64,000 nucleotides of DNA from JAZDFC01 sp043808235 (GTDB lineage Bacteria; Bacteroidota; Ignavibacteria; Ignavibacteriales; Melioribacteraceae): the NCBI GenBank assembly GCA_043808235.1, contig JAZDFC010000080.1:62001-126000 (forward strand), read 5' to 3'. A program made the translations under genes and the position numbers. This document shows positions 44,649 to 54,524 of this stretch, piece by piece (position 1 is the stretch's first letter; every line of letters starts with the position of its first letter). The notes under the pieces were generated by a model. That model ran no database searches and had not been told where the DNA came from. It was given only the letters and a program-made list of their open reading frames with translations.

Positions 44649-46073
44649 ATGAATGGAAGAGAAATAAAGACTATTTCGAATACGTTGATTTCTTCAAGCG
44701 GCAATAAATTGCAGCTTGCGGAAATAACTTTCGATGCCAAAATCCAAAACATCAAACCGTTAACGGATAAAATTTTCGATTGGAAAGACATTGACACGAT
44801 CGAAAAATGTAATTCAATTTTAACTCCATTCGTAAGTAATCCCGGTGCAAATGATTTTCTCCTTGCAATTCCGGGCGGGATTGATCCGCATGTCCATTTT
44901 AGCACTCCCGGTTTCGAGTTTCGTGAGGACTTTGAACATGCATCGTATGCCGCGGCGGTTGGCGGAACAACAACAATAATCGATATGCCGTGCACATCTA
45001 TTCCCCCGGTGACATCAGTAAAAAACATGCAAGCTAAATTACATGCGCTCTCCGGAAGGAGTTATATTGATTTCGCTTTTTGGGGCGGGATATCCGGTTG
45101 TAACTTTGATGAAAGCGAAGTTGAGAAAAATATATTTGAACTCGCCGAAGCGGGTGTCGCCGGATTTAAAGCTTATATGATCTCCGGTATGGAATCATTC
45201 GGAGATTTAAATTTTGAGCAGATGAAGTTTGTCGCAAAATTAATTGAACGAACCGGTAAACCTATGGCGGTGCATGCCGAGGATAAGCAATTTGTTTTGA
45301 ACCGACAAAAAGAATTGCAATTAAAAAACAAAAATGATTGGCAAGCATATTGTGAAAGTCGGGATGTTGATGCTGAATCTTTCGCAGTGCAAAAATTAAT
45401 TTCTATTGGCAGGAAGACTAGTTGTAAAATACATATTGTGCATTTGAGTTCACGAGGAGCACTGGATCTGATTCGGAATGCACAAACGGAAGGCATTCAA
45501 ATCACCACCGAAACTTGTCCTCATTATTTGTATTTCACTCAAAAAGATTTTGAGAATCAATCAATCAGAAATTTTTTGAAAACAGCTCCACCGGTTAAGT
45601 TCGAGGAAGATAAAGATGCATTGTGGAAAGGTTTGGCTGATGGTTCGATTTTATTTGTATCAACCGATCATGCGGGATGCAATCCATTCGACGAAAAATC
45701 TTCGCCAAATTTTTGGGAAATATATGGTGGAATTCCCGGCGTCGAACATCGAGTTCCGTTTTTATTTAGCGAAGGATTTCTTAAAGGAAAGTTATCTCTT
45801 GAAAAAACCATTCAGTTGCTATCATCCAACATTGCTAATTACTTTGGATTAAAGGCTAAGGGATTTCTGAAAAGTGGTTATGATGCCGATTTTACATTGA
45901 TCAATTTATGGGACACGAACATTGTAACTTCAGAGAATATGCATTCGAAAGGGAAGTACACACCTTTCGAAGGAGTTAAATTCAAGGCGACGGTGAAACA
46001 AACTTATATTGCGGGTAAGAAAATAGAATCTAATAAAATGACGGGTTACTTTTTGAATGCATTTAAGTCGTGA
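44649..46073 (+). CDS. Hydantoinase/dihydropyrimidinase-type amidohydrolase
   Basis: 474 residues, cyclic amidohydrolase of the dihydroorotase/hydantoinase family. Metal ligands: His81 and His83 in PHVHF, carboxylated Lys174 in AGFKAYM, His in MAVHAED, His in IHIVHLSS, and Asp in VSTDHAGC. Equivalent to HyuA/HydA of the E. coli yge-ssnA cluster, where it would open a ring of a purine breakdown product; substrate here is not shown. Distance to the preceding gene is 67 bp, to SsnA 58 bp, same strand. Confidence 0.87.
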   Translation: MNGREIKTISNTLISSSGNKLQLAEITFDAKIQNIKPLTDKIFDWKDIDTIEKCNSILTPFVSNPGANDFLLAIPGGIDPHVHFSTPGFEFREDFEHASYAAAVGGTTTIIDMPCTSIPPVTSVKNMQAKLHALSGRSYIDFAFWGGISGCNFDESEVEKNIFELAEAGVAGFKAYMISGMESFGDLNFEQMKFVAKLIERTGKPMAVHAEDKQFVLNRQKELQLKNKNDWQAYCESRDVDAESFAVQKLISIGRKTSCKIHIVHLSSRGALDLIRNAQTEGIQITTETCPHYLYFTQKDFENQSIRNFLKTAPPVKFEEDKDALWKGLADGSILFVSTDHAGCNPFDEKSSPNFWEIYGGIPGVEHRVPFLFSEGFLKGKLSLEKTIQLLSSNIANYFGLKAKGFLKSGYDADFTLINLWDTNIVTSENMHSKGKYTPFEGVKFKATVKQTYIAGKKIESNKMTGYFLNAFKS

Positions 46074-46131
46074 TAAAATTCCTTATATTAATGGCAAACA
46101 AGTTCATTGTAATTAAAAGAGGCGGTAAATT

Positions 46132-47476
46132 ATGAAAAAGAATAACATCGCAATCGAAAATGCATGGATTTGTACTGTGGTTGAAAAAGATATATTGCCG
46201 TTTTTCGGTGATATCATTATCTCGGACAGAAAGATTACTAAAATCCGTCCGAAGAATTTTCAGATATTTCAAAAAGACCCTCACAAAATTGGGAAGAATG
46301 CAATCAATGCCTTCGGCAGAGTTATAACCATCCCATTGGTAAATTTTTCACGATCATATATATTCGCGTTTGGCAAAAGGACTTCCGCTTACAGGCGAAT
46401 TCAACAACTTTCAAAATATCCTGCACAATCTTTGGTGGAAAATTGACAGAGCGCTGGATAAAGAAATGATTGAAGCCTCGGCGCAAATGGCAGCCATTGA
46501 ATCGATCCGGAACGGAGTTACGTACATTTTCGATCACCATTCATCGCAATCGGAAATTGAAGGCAGTCTGAATATGATCAGAAATGTTCTTGAAAATTTT
46601 GAACTTCGCGGTGTTCTCTGTTTCGAATCAACTGATAGAAACGGTTCCGAAAAAGCGATGGAAGGTCTGGAGGAGAATCAAAAATTTTATGATTATCATT
46701 TTTCGGATGATTTTAAAGCGATGCTTGGCCTACACGCATCATTTACGCTATCTGATGACACGCTTAATGAAGCCCAACAGATGATGGAGAATGATTGGGG
46801 CATACATATTCATGTTGCGGAAGATCAAAGCGATATAAAACTAAGTGTTGAATATGCCGACTCGACACCAATTAGCCGGTTGGATGAATATGAGCTAATG
46901 AATGAAAAAAGTATTCTTGTGCATGGTGTTCATCTTAAAAAGGAAGATTATCTAAAGATAATTGAAGCCGGAAGCGCGCTCGCTTTTTGCCCGGATTCAA
47001 ATTTAAATAATTCAGTTGGGCTCCCTCAGTTCGCTAAAATTCCTAAAGGTATTCCAATTTTAGTTGGAACCGATGGGATGCATGCTAATGTTGCCCGGTC
47101 ATTAAAGCAGATATTTTTATTATGCAGGAATCAAGGGATGAGCTTTGATGATTCGACTACATTTTTGAAAAAAATCTTTTTCGATCAAATCGCTTTTGTA
47201 AAAAAATATTTTCCGGATTATCCGAATTTATTGGAACACGACCGCGCTGATTTTATAATCTGGGATTACATTCCCCCCACACCATTAATAAAAGATAATT
47301 TCTGGGGACACTTCATTTATGGAATGTCTGAATCCAACATCTACAGCGTGATTCAGAATGGAGAGTTGCTGATGAGTGATTTTAAAATTAAAAATACTGA
47401 TGAAGAAAAAATAAGAAACCAGGTTTTCATACAGGGTGAACGTTTATATAAGTCCTCATATGATAAAAAGGAATAA
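46132..47476 (+). pseudogene. ssnA: ssnA (putative aminohydrolase), frameshifted by one T
   Basis: SsnA-type amidohydrolase interrupted by a single-base insertion in the T5 run at 46344-46348. The first frame reads NAIN AFGRVITIPLVNF up to the run and the second resumes as HDHIYSRLAKGLPLTGEFNN followed by LWWKIDRALDKEMIE, IFDHHSSQ and HIHVAEDQSD, as in E. coli SsnA; removing one T restores the metal-binding HDH motif. The C-terminus (VGTDGMHANVARSLKQIFLL, GKRADF-like LLEHDRADFIIWDY) is complete. With the repair the protein is about 447 residues, the family length. Either a natural inactivation, slippage or a sequencing error. Confidence 0.88.
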
Positions 47477-47487
47477 TCGGAAATATA

Positions 47488-49896
47488 GTGAGTTTAAGCG
47501 GCAAGCATAATTTTTCAATTGTAGGCAAACCTGTTGTTAGGCGGGATGGATTTGCGAAGGTAACCGGAAAAGCAAAATTTGCTGATGACTATAAATTTCC
47601 CGGTATGCTTTATGGAGTAATGGTTCGCACCAATGTTGTTCATGCCCGGATCAAATCGATTGATTATTCCGCGCTCATCGATAATCCCAAAATCATAATA
47701 ATTATCGATTCATCAGATATTCCGGGAAGTAAAAAAGTTGGACCTATAAAACAAGATCAACCGATTTTCTGTTTTGAGAAAATCATTACTCCGGGTGATG
47801 TTGTTGCAATGCTGGTCGGTGACAATATTAATGAATTGAAAAAACTCGCTAAACTAGTAAAAATCGAATTGGAAGAATTGCCGACTCAAAATGATCCTGA
47901 GAAAGCGCTTTCGCCGGAATCCGAAATAATTCATCCTGAAATTGGAACAAACTTAATAATACACTACCCGTTGAGAAAAGGGGATATTGAAAAAGGTTTT
48001 TCGGAATCGGAAAATATTTTAGAGCAGACATATACTACTCAATTTATAGAACACGCTTATATTGAACCGGAGTGTGTAATAGCAATTCCCGGTGAAAACG
48101 GATTCAAAATAAAAATCATTGGCAGTATTCAAAATCCATATACAACTCGCAAAGTAGTTGCATCGGTTATCAATTGTAATGTTGAAGATGTCGAAGTCAT
48201 TCAGGCGGATCTGGGTGGCTCGTTCGGCGGCAAAGACGATACAATGAATATAATATCTGCACGGGCAGCGGTTGCCGCGTTAAAAGTTAATCGTCCGGTG
48301 AAAATCAAATACAGTCGTGAGGAATCTGTTATTGAATCGTATAAACGACATCCGTATAGAATGAATTATAAGATTGGTTTCAATAACGATGGTAAACTGA
48401 AAGCGATGAAAATAGATGTTTTGGCTGATGGGGGCGCTTATGCTTCGATGAGTCCTTTTGTAACATGGAGGACTGTGGTTCAAGCAACAGGACCATATGA
48501 GGTTGAAAATGTTTGGACAGATGTAAGAGCTGTTTATACAAATAATCCTTACACCGGTGCTATGCGTGGATTTGGATCACCGCAACCTATCTTTGCCATT
48601 GAATCCATGATGGACGAAATTGCATGTAATCTTGGAAAATCTCCTTTAGAAATTCGAAGAATAAATTCTTATAAAAAGGGTTCATTCACAGCGAGTGGAC
48701 AAAAACTGACCGGGCATGAAGTCACTCTTGGGAAGGTAATTAGAAAAGCCCAACAAGTTTCCTCATACAATAAAAAATGGAGGAGATATCTTTCCGGTAA
48801 TTCTCAAAGAATTGACTGGATAGACGAGCAGTCGAAAAACCTTTTATTGAGATATGATAAATTCATTAAACCGACTGATCTTTTAAAAAAAGGGATTGGA
48901 CTTGCTGTAAGTTATCGCGGCTGCTCCCTTGGAGCTGAGGGTATTGATAATGCAGCAGCGTACGTTTCGATTCAGCCTGATGGTACGATATATCTACTTT
49001 CCGGTCTGGCTGAAAACGGACAGGGATTGAAAACAACATTTTCAATTATTTGTGCTGAGATGTTCGGTATTAGCATAGATAAAATTACCTATCTTGAACA
49101 GAATACCTCAAAGGTTCCGGATAGTGGGCCAACTGTTGCATCACGCGCTACAATAATGGGCGGTGGTGCGGTAAAAACCGCATGCAACATAATCATCGAT
49201 CGCCTGAGAAAATATCTTCTAAGTTATTGGAATATAGTTGATTATCATGATTTACTTTTTGAAAATAATGAAGTGAGGAATATTAAAAATCTCAGTCAAA
49301 AATTAAAGTATGAAGAGCTTATTTCGTTAGCATATAATCATAAGATGGAATTAAGTGCATTCGGTTGCTACAAAGGGCCGGCAGTTCATTGGGATGAAGA
49401 AACCGGCCAAGGTCCGGCTTATTTTACTTATGTATATGGCTGTCAGGTGGCAGAAATAACAGCGAATCTTGGAACCGGTGAAGTATTTATCGATAATATC
49501 TGGGCTGTTCATGATCCCGGCACAGTAATAAATTTAGCGGGAGCAGAAGGTCAGATTTATGGGGGAGTTACTCAAGGAGCCGGGTATGCGTTGTGGGAAA
49601 TGATTTCCCACGACAAAGGAAAAATACGCGAAACAAATTTCGATCAATTTTTAATACCGACAAGTAAAGATATTGATAAAATCCATCCCTACTTTATTGA
49701 AGGAAAAGAAAAGTATGGGCCCTGGGGCGCCAAATCTTTAGGGGAACCTACATTAGAACTTACCGCTGCGGCGATTGCCAATGCAATTACAAATGCGACC
49801 GGGTTCAGATTTTTTAATTTACCCTTAAACATGGAAGAAATTTTATTGAAGAAAAAACTCTTTCCGGAATCACTCAAACGGGGGAGTACTTCATGA
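47488..49896 (+). CDS. Molybdenum hydroxylase large subunit (XdhA/selenium-dependent type)
   Basis: 802 residues, GTG start. The Mo-pterin binding subunit of a xanthine dehydrogenase-like enzyme: RGDG-type start (RRDGFAKVTGKAKFADDYKF), GGSFGGKDDTMN, RGFGSPQPIFAIESMMDE, SGLAENGQGLKTTF and PWGAKSLGEPTLELTAAAIA with the catalytic Glu. Forms with the next two genes a three-subunit enzyme (ATGA overlaps). In E. coli the analogous XdhD/YgfN is tied to selenium-dependent hydroxylation of a purine. Which purine is oxidised (xanthine, urate intermediate or dioxopurine) cannot be told. Confidence 0.9.
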   Translation: MSLSGKHNFSIVGKPVVRRDGFAKVTGKAKFADDYKFPGMLYGVMVRTNVVHARIKSIDYSALIDNPKIIIIIDSSDIPGSKKVGPIKQDQPIFCFEKIITPGDVVAMLVGDNINELKKLAKLVKIELEELPTQNDPEKALSPESEIIHPEIGTNLIIHYPLRKGDIEKGFSESENILEQTYTTQFIEHAYIEPECVIAIPGENGFKIKIIGSIQNPYTTRKVVASVINCNVEDVEVIQADLGGSFGGKDDTMNIISARAAVAALKVNRPVKIKYSREESVIESYKRHPYRMNYKIGFNNDGKLKAMKIDVLADGGAYASMSPFVTWRTVVQATGPYEVENVWTDVRAVYTNNPYTGAMRGFGSPQPIFAIESMMDEIACNLGKSPLEIRRINSYKKGSFTASGQKLTGHEVTLGKVIRKAQQVSSYNKKWRRYLSGNSQRIDWIDEQSKNLLLRYDKFIKPTDLLKKGIGLAVSYRGCSLGAEGIDNAAAYVSIQPDGTIYLLSGLAENGQGLKTTFSIICAEMFGISIDKITYLEQNTSKVPDSGPTVASRATIMGGGAVKTACNIIIDRLRKYLLSYWNIVDYHDLLFENNEVRNIKNLSQKLKYEELISLAYNHKMELSAFGCYKGPAVHWDEETGQGPAYFTYVYGCQVAEITANLGTGEVFIDNIWAVHDPGTVINLAGAEGQIYGGVTQGAGYALWEMISHDKGKIRETNFDQFLIPTSKDIDKIHPYFIEGKEKYGPWGAKSLGEPTLELTAAAIANAITNATGFRFFNLPLNMEEILLKKKLFPESLKRGSTS

Positions 49897-50759
49897 ATCA
49901 AACGATAAAAATATTATTTCCAAAAAATGCCCGTGAAGCGTGTGAGCTACTATCGGAGAATAAAAATTCTAAAATTATTGCCGGCGGAACAGATATCATT
50001 CCTGGTTTCCATATTGAATCATCACGTTTTAAAAATGTCAATCAATTGATAGATATTAATAGCATTCGGGAAATAAAATCGGTTGAATTGAATCCTGAAA
50101 ATATTTCTATTGGAGCCGGGCTCACTTTTGCCGAAATTATTTCGAACCCGATTCTAAATAAACGCATGCCCTTAATTGTAAAATCTGCTAAAACTGTTGG
50201 AAGTTTGCAGATACGGAACCGGGCTACAATCGGTGGGAATTTTATAAATAATGCACCCTGTGCGGATAGTGTTCCGCCCTTACTATTATATGATGCGAAA
50301 ATTAAAATCCGCAGTCTTGATGAAGAAAGAATTCTTCCACTCGAGGATTTTTTATTAAAACCATATTCTACCCAACTAAGACATAACGAAGTAGTGACTC
50401 AAATAATAATTCCTGTGAATTGTCAAAAAGTCAATTGTGATTTTTACAAATTAGGGAGACGGAGAGGAGTTTCGATCAGCCGGATTTCACTCGCGATTTT
50501 AATGAAGTCGCAAAATGGGAGAATTTCAGGATTAAGAATCGCATGCGGCGCTGTAACCCCTGTTGGAATTCGCTTGCATGAATTAGAACAAAAGTTCATT
50601 GGCGTAAAATGCAGTGATAAATCCTTTAAAGAAATTGCAATTGGTGTTGGAGAAAAAATTCTTGAAGTTACAGGTCTGCGATGGTCAAGTGAATATAAAA
50701 TTCCTGTTCTGCAACAAATGGTTTACCAGCTATTCAAAAACATGAATGAGAAACAATGA
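49893..50759 (+). CDS. Molybdenum hydroxylase FAD-binding subunit
   Basis: 288 residues with the FAD-binding PCMH-type fold: KIIAGGTDIIPGFHIESS, NRATIGGNFINNAPCADS, and DFYKLGRRRGVSISRISLA. Middle subunit of the three-part enzyme, linked by ATGA to both neighbours, hence co-translated. Passes electrons from the iron-sulfur subunit to an acceptor, probably NAD or ferredoxin. Confidence 0.92.
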   Translation: MNQTIKILFPKNAREACELLSENKNSKIIAGGTDIIPGFHIESSRFKNVNQLIDINSIREIKSVELNPENISIGAGLTFAEIISNPILNKRMPLIVKSAKTVGSLQIRNRATIGGNFINNAPCADSVPPLLLYDAKIKIRSLDEERILPLEDFLLKPYSTQLRHNEVVTQIIIPVNCQKVNCDFYKLGRRRGVSISRISLAILMKSQNGRISGLRIACGAVTPVGIRLHELEQKFIGVKCSDKSFKEIAIGVGEKILEVTGLRWSSEYKIPVLQQMVYQLFKNMNEKQ

Positions 50760-51268
50760 TTGAATTGAATTTTATATTGAATGGAAAACAGATCAGGATC
50801 GAATGTGAACCAGGGATTCGGCTTGTCGAGTTGCTGCGCGAAAAACTCGATTTAACCGGAACTAAAGAAGGGTGCGGAATTGGTGAATGCGGTGCATGTA
50901 CAGTAATAATGAATGGGAAAGCAGTAAATTCTTGTTTGATTCTTGCCGCGCAATGTGAGGGGACAACTATTTTAACGGTAGAAGGTCTTGCCGATGGTGA
51001 CAAACTCCATCCAATACAACAAAGTTTTTTAAGGAAAGGCGCAGTTCAATGCGGATTTTGTTCCCCCGGAATGATAATGTCAGCGTATGCTTTACATTTA
51101 GAAAAGCCTTCACCAACTGAAGATGAAATTAAAGATGCTATCGCCGGAAATCTATGTAGATGTACAGGGTATAAGCAAATCATCGATGCTATCAAAACCG
51201 CGTTGCCCGGTCAAAGTCCGGCGAGCGTAAACGACAACGCTATCCAAAGAAATCATCCTAAAGGATGA
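50756..51268 (+). CDS. Molybdenum hydroxylase 2Fe-2S subunit
   Basis: 170 residues: plant-type 2Fe-2S (GCGIGECGACTV and SCLILAAQCEG) followed by the second cluster domain (GAVQCGFCSPGMIMSAYAL, NLCRCTGYKQI). Small subunit of the hydroxylase; ATGA overlap with the FAD subunit. The C-terminal extension GQSPASVNDNAIQRNHPKG is unusual and may be unstructured. A 7-bp hairpin (ATCATCC/GGATGAT) sits at the stop. Confidence 0.92.
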   Translation: MIELNFILNGKQIRIECEPGIRLVELLREKLDLTGTKEGCGIGECGACTVIMNGKAVNSCLILAAQCEGTTILTVEGLADGDKLHPIQQSFLRKGAVQCGFCSPGMIMSAYALHLEKPSPTEDEIKDAIAGNLCRCTGYKQIIDAIKTALPGQSPASVNDNAIQRNHPKG

Positions 51269-51288
51269 TACATAAAAACCGAAGCGGA

Positions 51289-54200
51289 TTATCCAACAGA
51301 AATTAAAAATTTATATCCATCAACAATATTTCGTATCATAATAAAAAGTTGTTGCATTGAATCACCAACATTTTCCAAACTAGAAGCGTGACTTAAGTCC
51401 ATCTCTTGCGTTTTTCCGTTCATTCGTATTAAAATTTTATCAAATACTCCGTTGTTACTTAAAAAACAAAATCCATTATTGCTGCTTTCACTCAGAGTGA
51501 TTTCATTTTGAAAGTAAGTAATTTTATCTGTGTAAGGTGCGCCTCCGTAAGGACAAAAAGTTTCGCAGTTTCCACACTCATTGCAGAGTTGATCGATGTG
51601 TAGAATTTGATTCCGGTTTTTGAAAAGGGAATTATCAATCTTTATTTCAACGTTCGCCCGATTTGGACAAACATCAACGCATTTGTTGCAGACAAAATTA
51701 CAGCTCAGGCATTGCGAATCGCTTTGATCGAAGTTTACTGACATCAATCCTTTTTTCCTCTCCGCTGCCTCAATAATTTCTTTTTTCGGTGGAAGAGCTG
51801 ACAAATTAACTTCCATCGGTAAAATATTTTCCTTTCGGAGAATTGCATCGGCAGTTTTTCTTGCATCGGCTATTGCCTTCACAACAGTCGCGGGACCATG
51901 AAGTGCATCACCGCCAATAAAAACATTTTGGATATTGGTTTCATTGGTCAACGGATCGGAAATGATTTCCTTTTTTTTATCTAATTCAAATTTATTTTGA
52001 TCGAGCAAACCATAATCAACATGTTCTCCAATAGCCGCAATAACGGTATTAATTTCAAAATACTCAAATGAATTTTCTACAGTATAAAAGCTCCTTCTTC
52101 CTGATGAATCAAAATCGCCAAGCTGCATATTTTGGCATTTCAAAATATTTCCTTCAAATTCAACCGGGCTTAATAGTTCTTTAAAAATCACTCCGTCCTT
52201 TATCGCTGCATCAAATTCTTCGAGATCGGCAGGCATGAATTCCTTCGTCCTTCTATATATCAGAAAAACTTTTTCAACTCCGTTACATCTCTTTGCCGCG
52301 CGAGCACTGTCCATTGCAGAATTCCCACCTCCAATTACAGCTACTACTCTGCCAGGTTTAATTCCGGTTTCATCATGGAAATCCCGAAGGAACTCAATTG
52401 CATTAAAAATACGAGCGTTGGAACCGGCAATTATTAAGTCACTTGAAATTTCCGCACCGATAGCGATATAAATATATTTAAATCCCTCGTGTCTTAAATT
52501 TTTTACAGAAAAGTAATTAGTTACACCGAATATGAAACGGATACCGTACCTCTCAAGCAACTTAATATCTTTATCGATTGCTTCCTGAGGTAGTCTGAAT
52601 TTCGGCAGTACATTTTGTACAATTCCGCCCGACCTGTTATTTTTTTCGAAGACAGTAACATCAAATCCTGCACGGCTTAAAAAATATGCAAGTGATAAAC
52701 CTGATGGACCCGCACCAATTACTGCCACTCGAATTCCATTATTGGGAATAGAAAAAATATTTTGCATAGATAAGTATTGGTCAAATCCTTTCGAAGTTGC
52801 TACCAATTTGAGATCGCGAATTTTTACGGCTTCATCATAATCAAGCCTTGTGCAATGGAACATACATTGATGATCACAGATGTACCCCGTTATGTGAGGC
52901 AAAGGATTTTTATCTTGAATTAATTCAAGCGCTTCAACAAATTTGCTCTCATCAATCAACCTTATGTATTCAGATACATCCTGATGAATCGGACAGGCTT
53001 CTTTACAAGGTGCGATGAAACAGTCAAACTGCGGGAGGGATTTGGAAATTTTTATGCTCTTTGCCTTCCTCGATTCCTTCTTGAAATATTCAGTTTGAAG
53101 TGAAGATTCAGCGAGCGTCTTTAATTTCTCTATTTTAATATTCTTTTCAATACTCGTATCAGCAATATCATCTAATGAGTTGCAACTTTGTGCGAGCCTG
53201 TTGTATCCGCCGGGTTTCAATAAATCCGTTGCGAAAGTAATTGGCATAATACCACACTCGAAAATTTGACGGGCATTTAACTGGTTTGCCCCGCCTGAGA
53301 ACGATATATTTATTTCCCCGTTTAATTCTCGAGCTACTTCGTACGCTAATCGTGTTGTTATTGGGAATAATGCTCTTCCGGACATGTACATCTCATCACC
53401 GGCAAGCGCTTTCTTATGGTTTACAATACCAAGAGTATTGCTCAGTTTGATTCCGAAAAACTTATTGTGTAGTCCGGCAAATATTTTTAGCGAATTTATC
53501 AGATTAATCGCATCCCTAAATTGTAAATCTTTTTCGAAGGATTCTTCTTTCACTTCGATACTGGAGAAACCGGTTTTTTGAAGGATGCTTTTTACTGTAT
53601 CATATCCCAATAAAGTCGGATTTAATTTAATAAAAGTATTAAGCCCCTTTTCCTTGATAAGATATCTAGTTATCGATTCAATTTCGTTTGATGGGCATCC
53701 ATGCATAGTTGAAAGCGTAACGGAATTCGAAATGTGTTTAGAGATATTTTTTAGCGCATCCAAATATTTTTTTCTGATATAAGTTTTATCGTCACCGGAT
53801 TCAATTAATTCAAGCAGTTCATTTTGAAGCCGGGCAAACATTTCCTTTTCACGATTTCCCTTCAACGCTTCAATAAAATTATCCATTCTTTCTGACTGAA
53901 TGCCTTTCAAATCATAACCAACGCTCATGTTAAAGATAAATCCATCATCTGTAGAGTTGGAGAGATTAAATCGGTTTTTTATAAAATGAATTAATAAATA
54001 TGCTTTTATGTACTCCTCAAGCGATTGTTCTAACTTCAATTCCTGCGACCATTCCACATTGTATCCTTCATCCTGCGCATCGATGCACGGTTTTGGAATT
54101 TCAAGCCTATCCATTATTTGAACTGTCTTCAACTCGATGAATCGTCCGCCGCATAAATATGACGCGATTATATTTTGCGCTAACTGAGTATGCGGTCCGG

Positions 54201-54375
54201 CAGCCGGTCCGAAGGGCGTATCAATATAATTTTCAAAAATTTTGAAAGCCGGGAGATTTGATGATCTAAAAAAATTGAATTCTTTTATTCCGAAAATGGA
54301 TCGATGGATTTGATATTCCGAATTGATCCAATTGAAAAGAGTGTAGAGTGAAAGAGGTTTCATTTTATGGGACAT
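51289..54375 (-). CDS. ygfK: YgfK-type putative selenate reductase/NADPH oxidoreductase subunit
   Basis: About 1028 residues from ATG 54375 (CCGGAG seven bases upstream; the frame runs on to 54483). Domains: N-terminal DHOD-like barrel (about 30-470; LYTLFNWINSEYQIHRSIFG, PFGPAAGPHTQLAQNI, STMHGCPSNEIESI); central GltD-type FAD/NAD(P)H domain (VIGAGPSGLSLAYFLSRAG, VIGGGNSAMDSARAAK, NVFIGGDALHGPATVVKAIA); C-terminal 4Fe-4S ferredoxin-like part (CNFVCNKCVDVCP, CNECGNCETFCP). YgfK is the electron-transfer partner in the E. coli/Clostridia purine hydroxylase loci. Transcribed opposite the rest and convergent with the hydroxylase operon. Confidence 0.92.
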   Translation of the reverse strand: MSHKMKPLSLYTLFNWINSEYQIHRSIFGIKEFNFFRSSNLPAFKIFENYIDTPFGPAAGPHTQLAQNIIASYLCGGRFIELKTVQIMDRLEIPKPCIDAQDEGYNVEWSQELKLEQSLEEYIKAYLLIHFIKNRFNLSNSTDDGFIFNMSVGYDLKGIQSERMDNFIEALKGNREKEMFARLQNELLELIESGDDKTYIRKKYLDALKNISKHISNSVTLSTMHGCPSNEIESITRYLIKEKGLNTFIKLNPTLLGYDTVKSILQKTGFSSIEVKEESFEKDLQFRDAINLINSLKIFAGLHNKFFGIKLSNTLGIVNHKKALAGDEMYMSGRALFPITTRLAYEVARELNGEINISFSGGANQLNARQIFECGIMPITFATDLLKPGGYNRLAQSCNSLDDIADTSIEKNIKIEKLKTLAESSLQTEYFKKESRKAKSIKISKSLPQFDCFIAPCKEACPIHQDVSEYIRLIDESKFVEALELIQDKNPLPHITGYICDHQCMFHCTRLDYDEAVKIRDLKLVATSKGFDQYLSMQNIFSIPNNGIRVAVIGAGPSGLSLAYFLSRAGFDVTVFEKNNRSGGIVQNVLPKFRLPQEAIDKDIKLLERYGIRFIFGVTNYFSVKNLRHEGFKYIYIAIGAEISSDLIIAGSNARIFNAIEFLRDFHDETGIKPGRVVAVIGGGNSAMDSARAAKRCNGVEKVFLIYRRTKEFMPADLEEFDAAIKDGVIFKELLSPVEFEGNILKCQNMQLGDFDSSGRRSFYTVENSFEYFEINTVIAAIGEHVDYGLLDQNKFELDKKKEIISDPLTNETNIQNVFIGGDALHGPATVVKAIADARKTADAILRKENILPMEVNLSALPPKKEIIEAAERKKGLMSVNFDQSDSQCLSCNFVCNKCVDVCPNRANVEIKIDNSLFKNRNQILHIDQLCNECGNCETFCPYGGAPYTDKITYFQNEITLSESSNNGFCFLSNNGVFDKILIRMNGKTQEMDLSHASSLENVGDSMQQLFIMIRNIVDGYKFLISVG

Positions 54376-54524
54376 TTTATTACTCCGGTTATTTTTAACC
54401 AAGTACTTTCCATGAAACAATCTTAAGTGCATGAGATGAAAGTTTCGTGTAAAAATAAGATAATTTTTTAATTCATATCCCAATTATTTACTAATTTTGT
54501 TTAGAATTAATTGAGACTATCACT

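Noticed and set aside
51252..51269. 7-bp hairpin at the 2Fe-2S subunit stop as a terminator
   Set aside because: No T-run follows on either strand; convergent genes may simply share it by chance.
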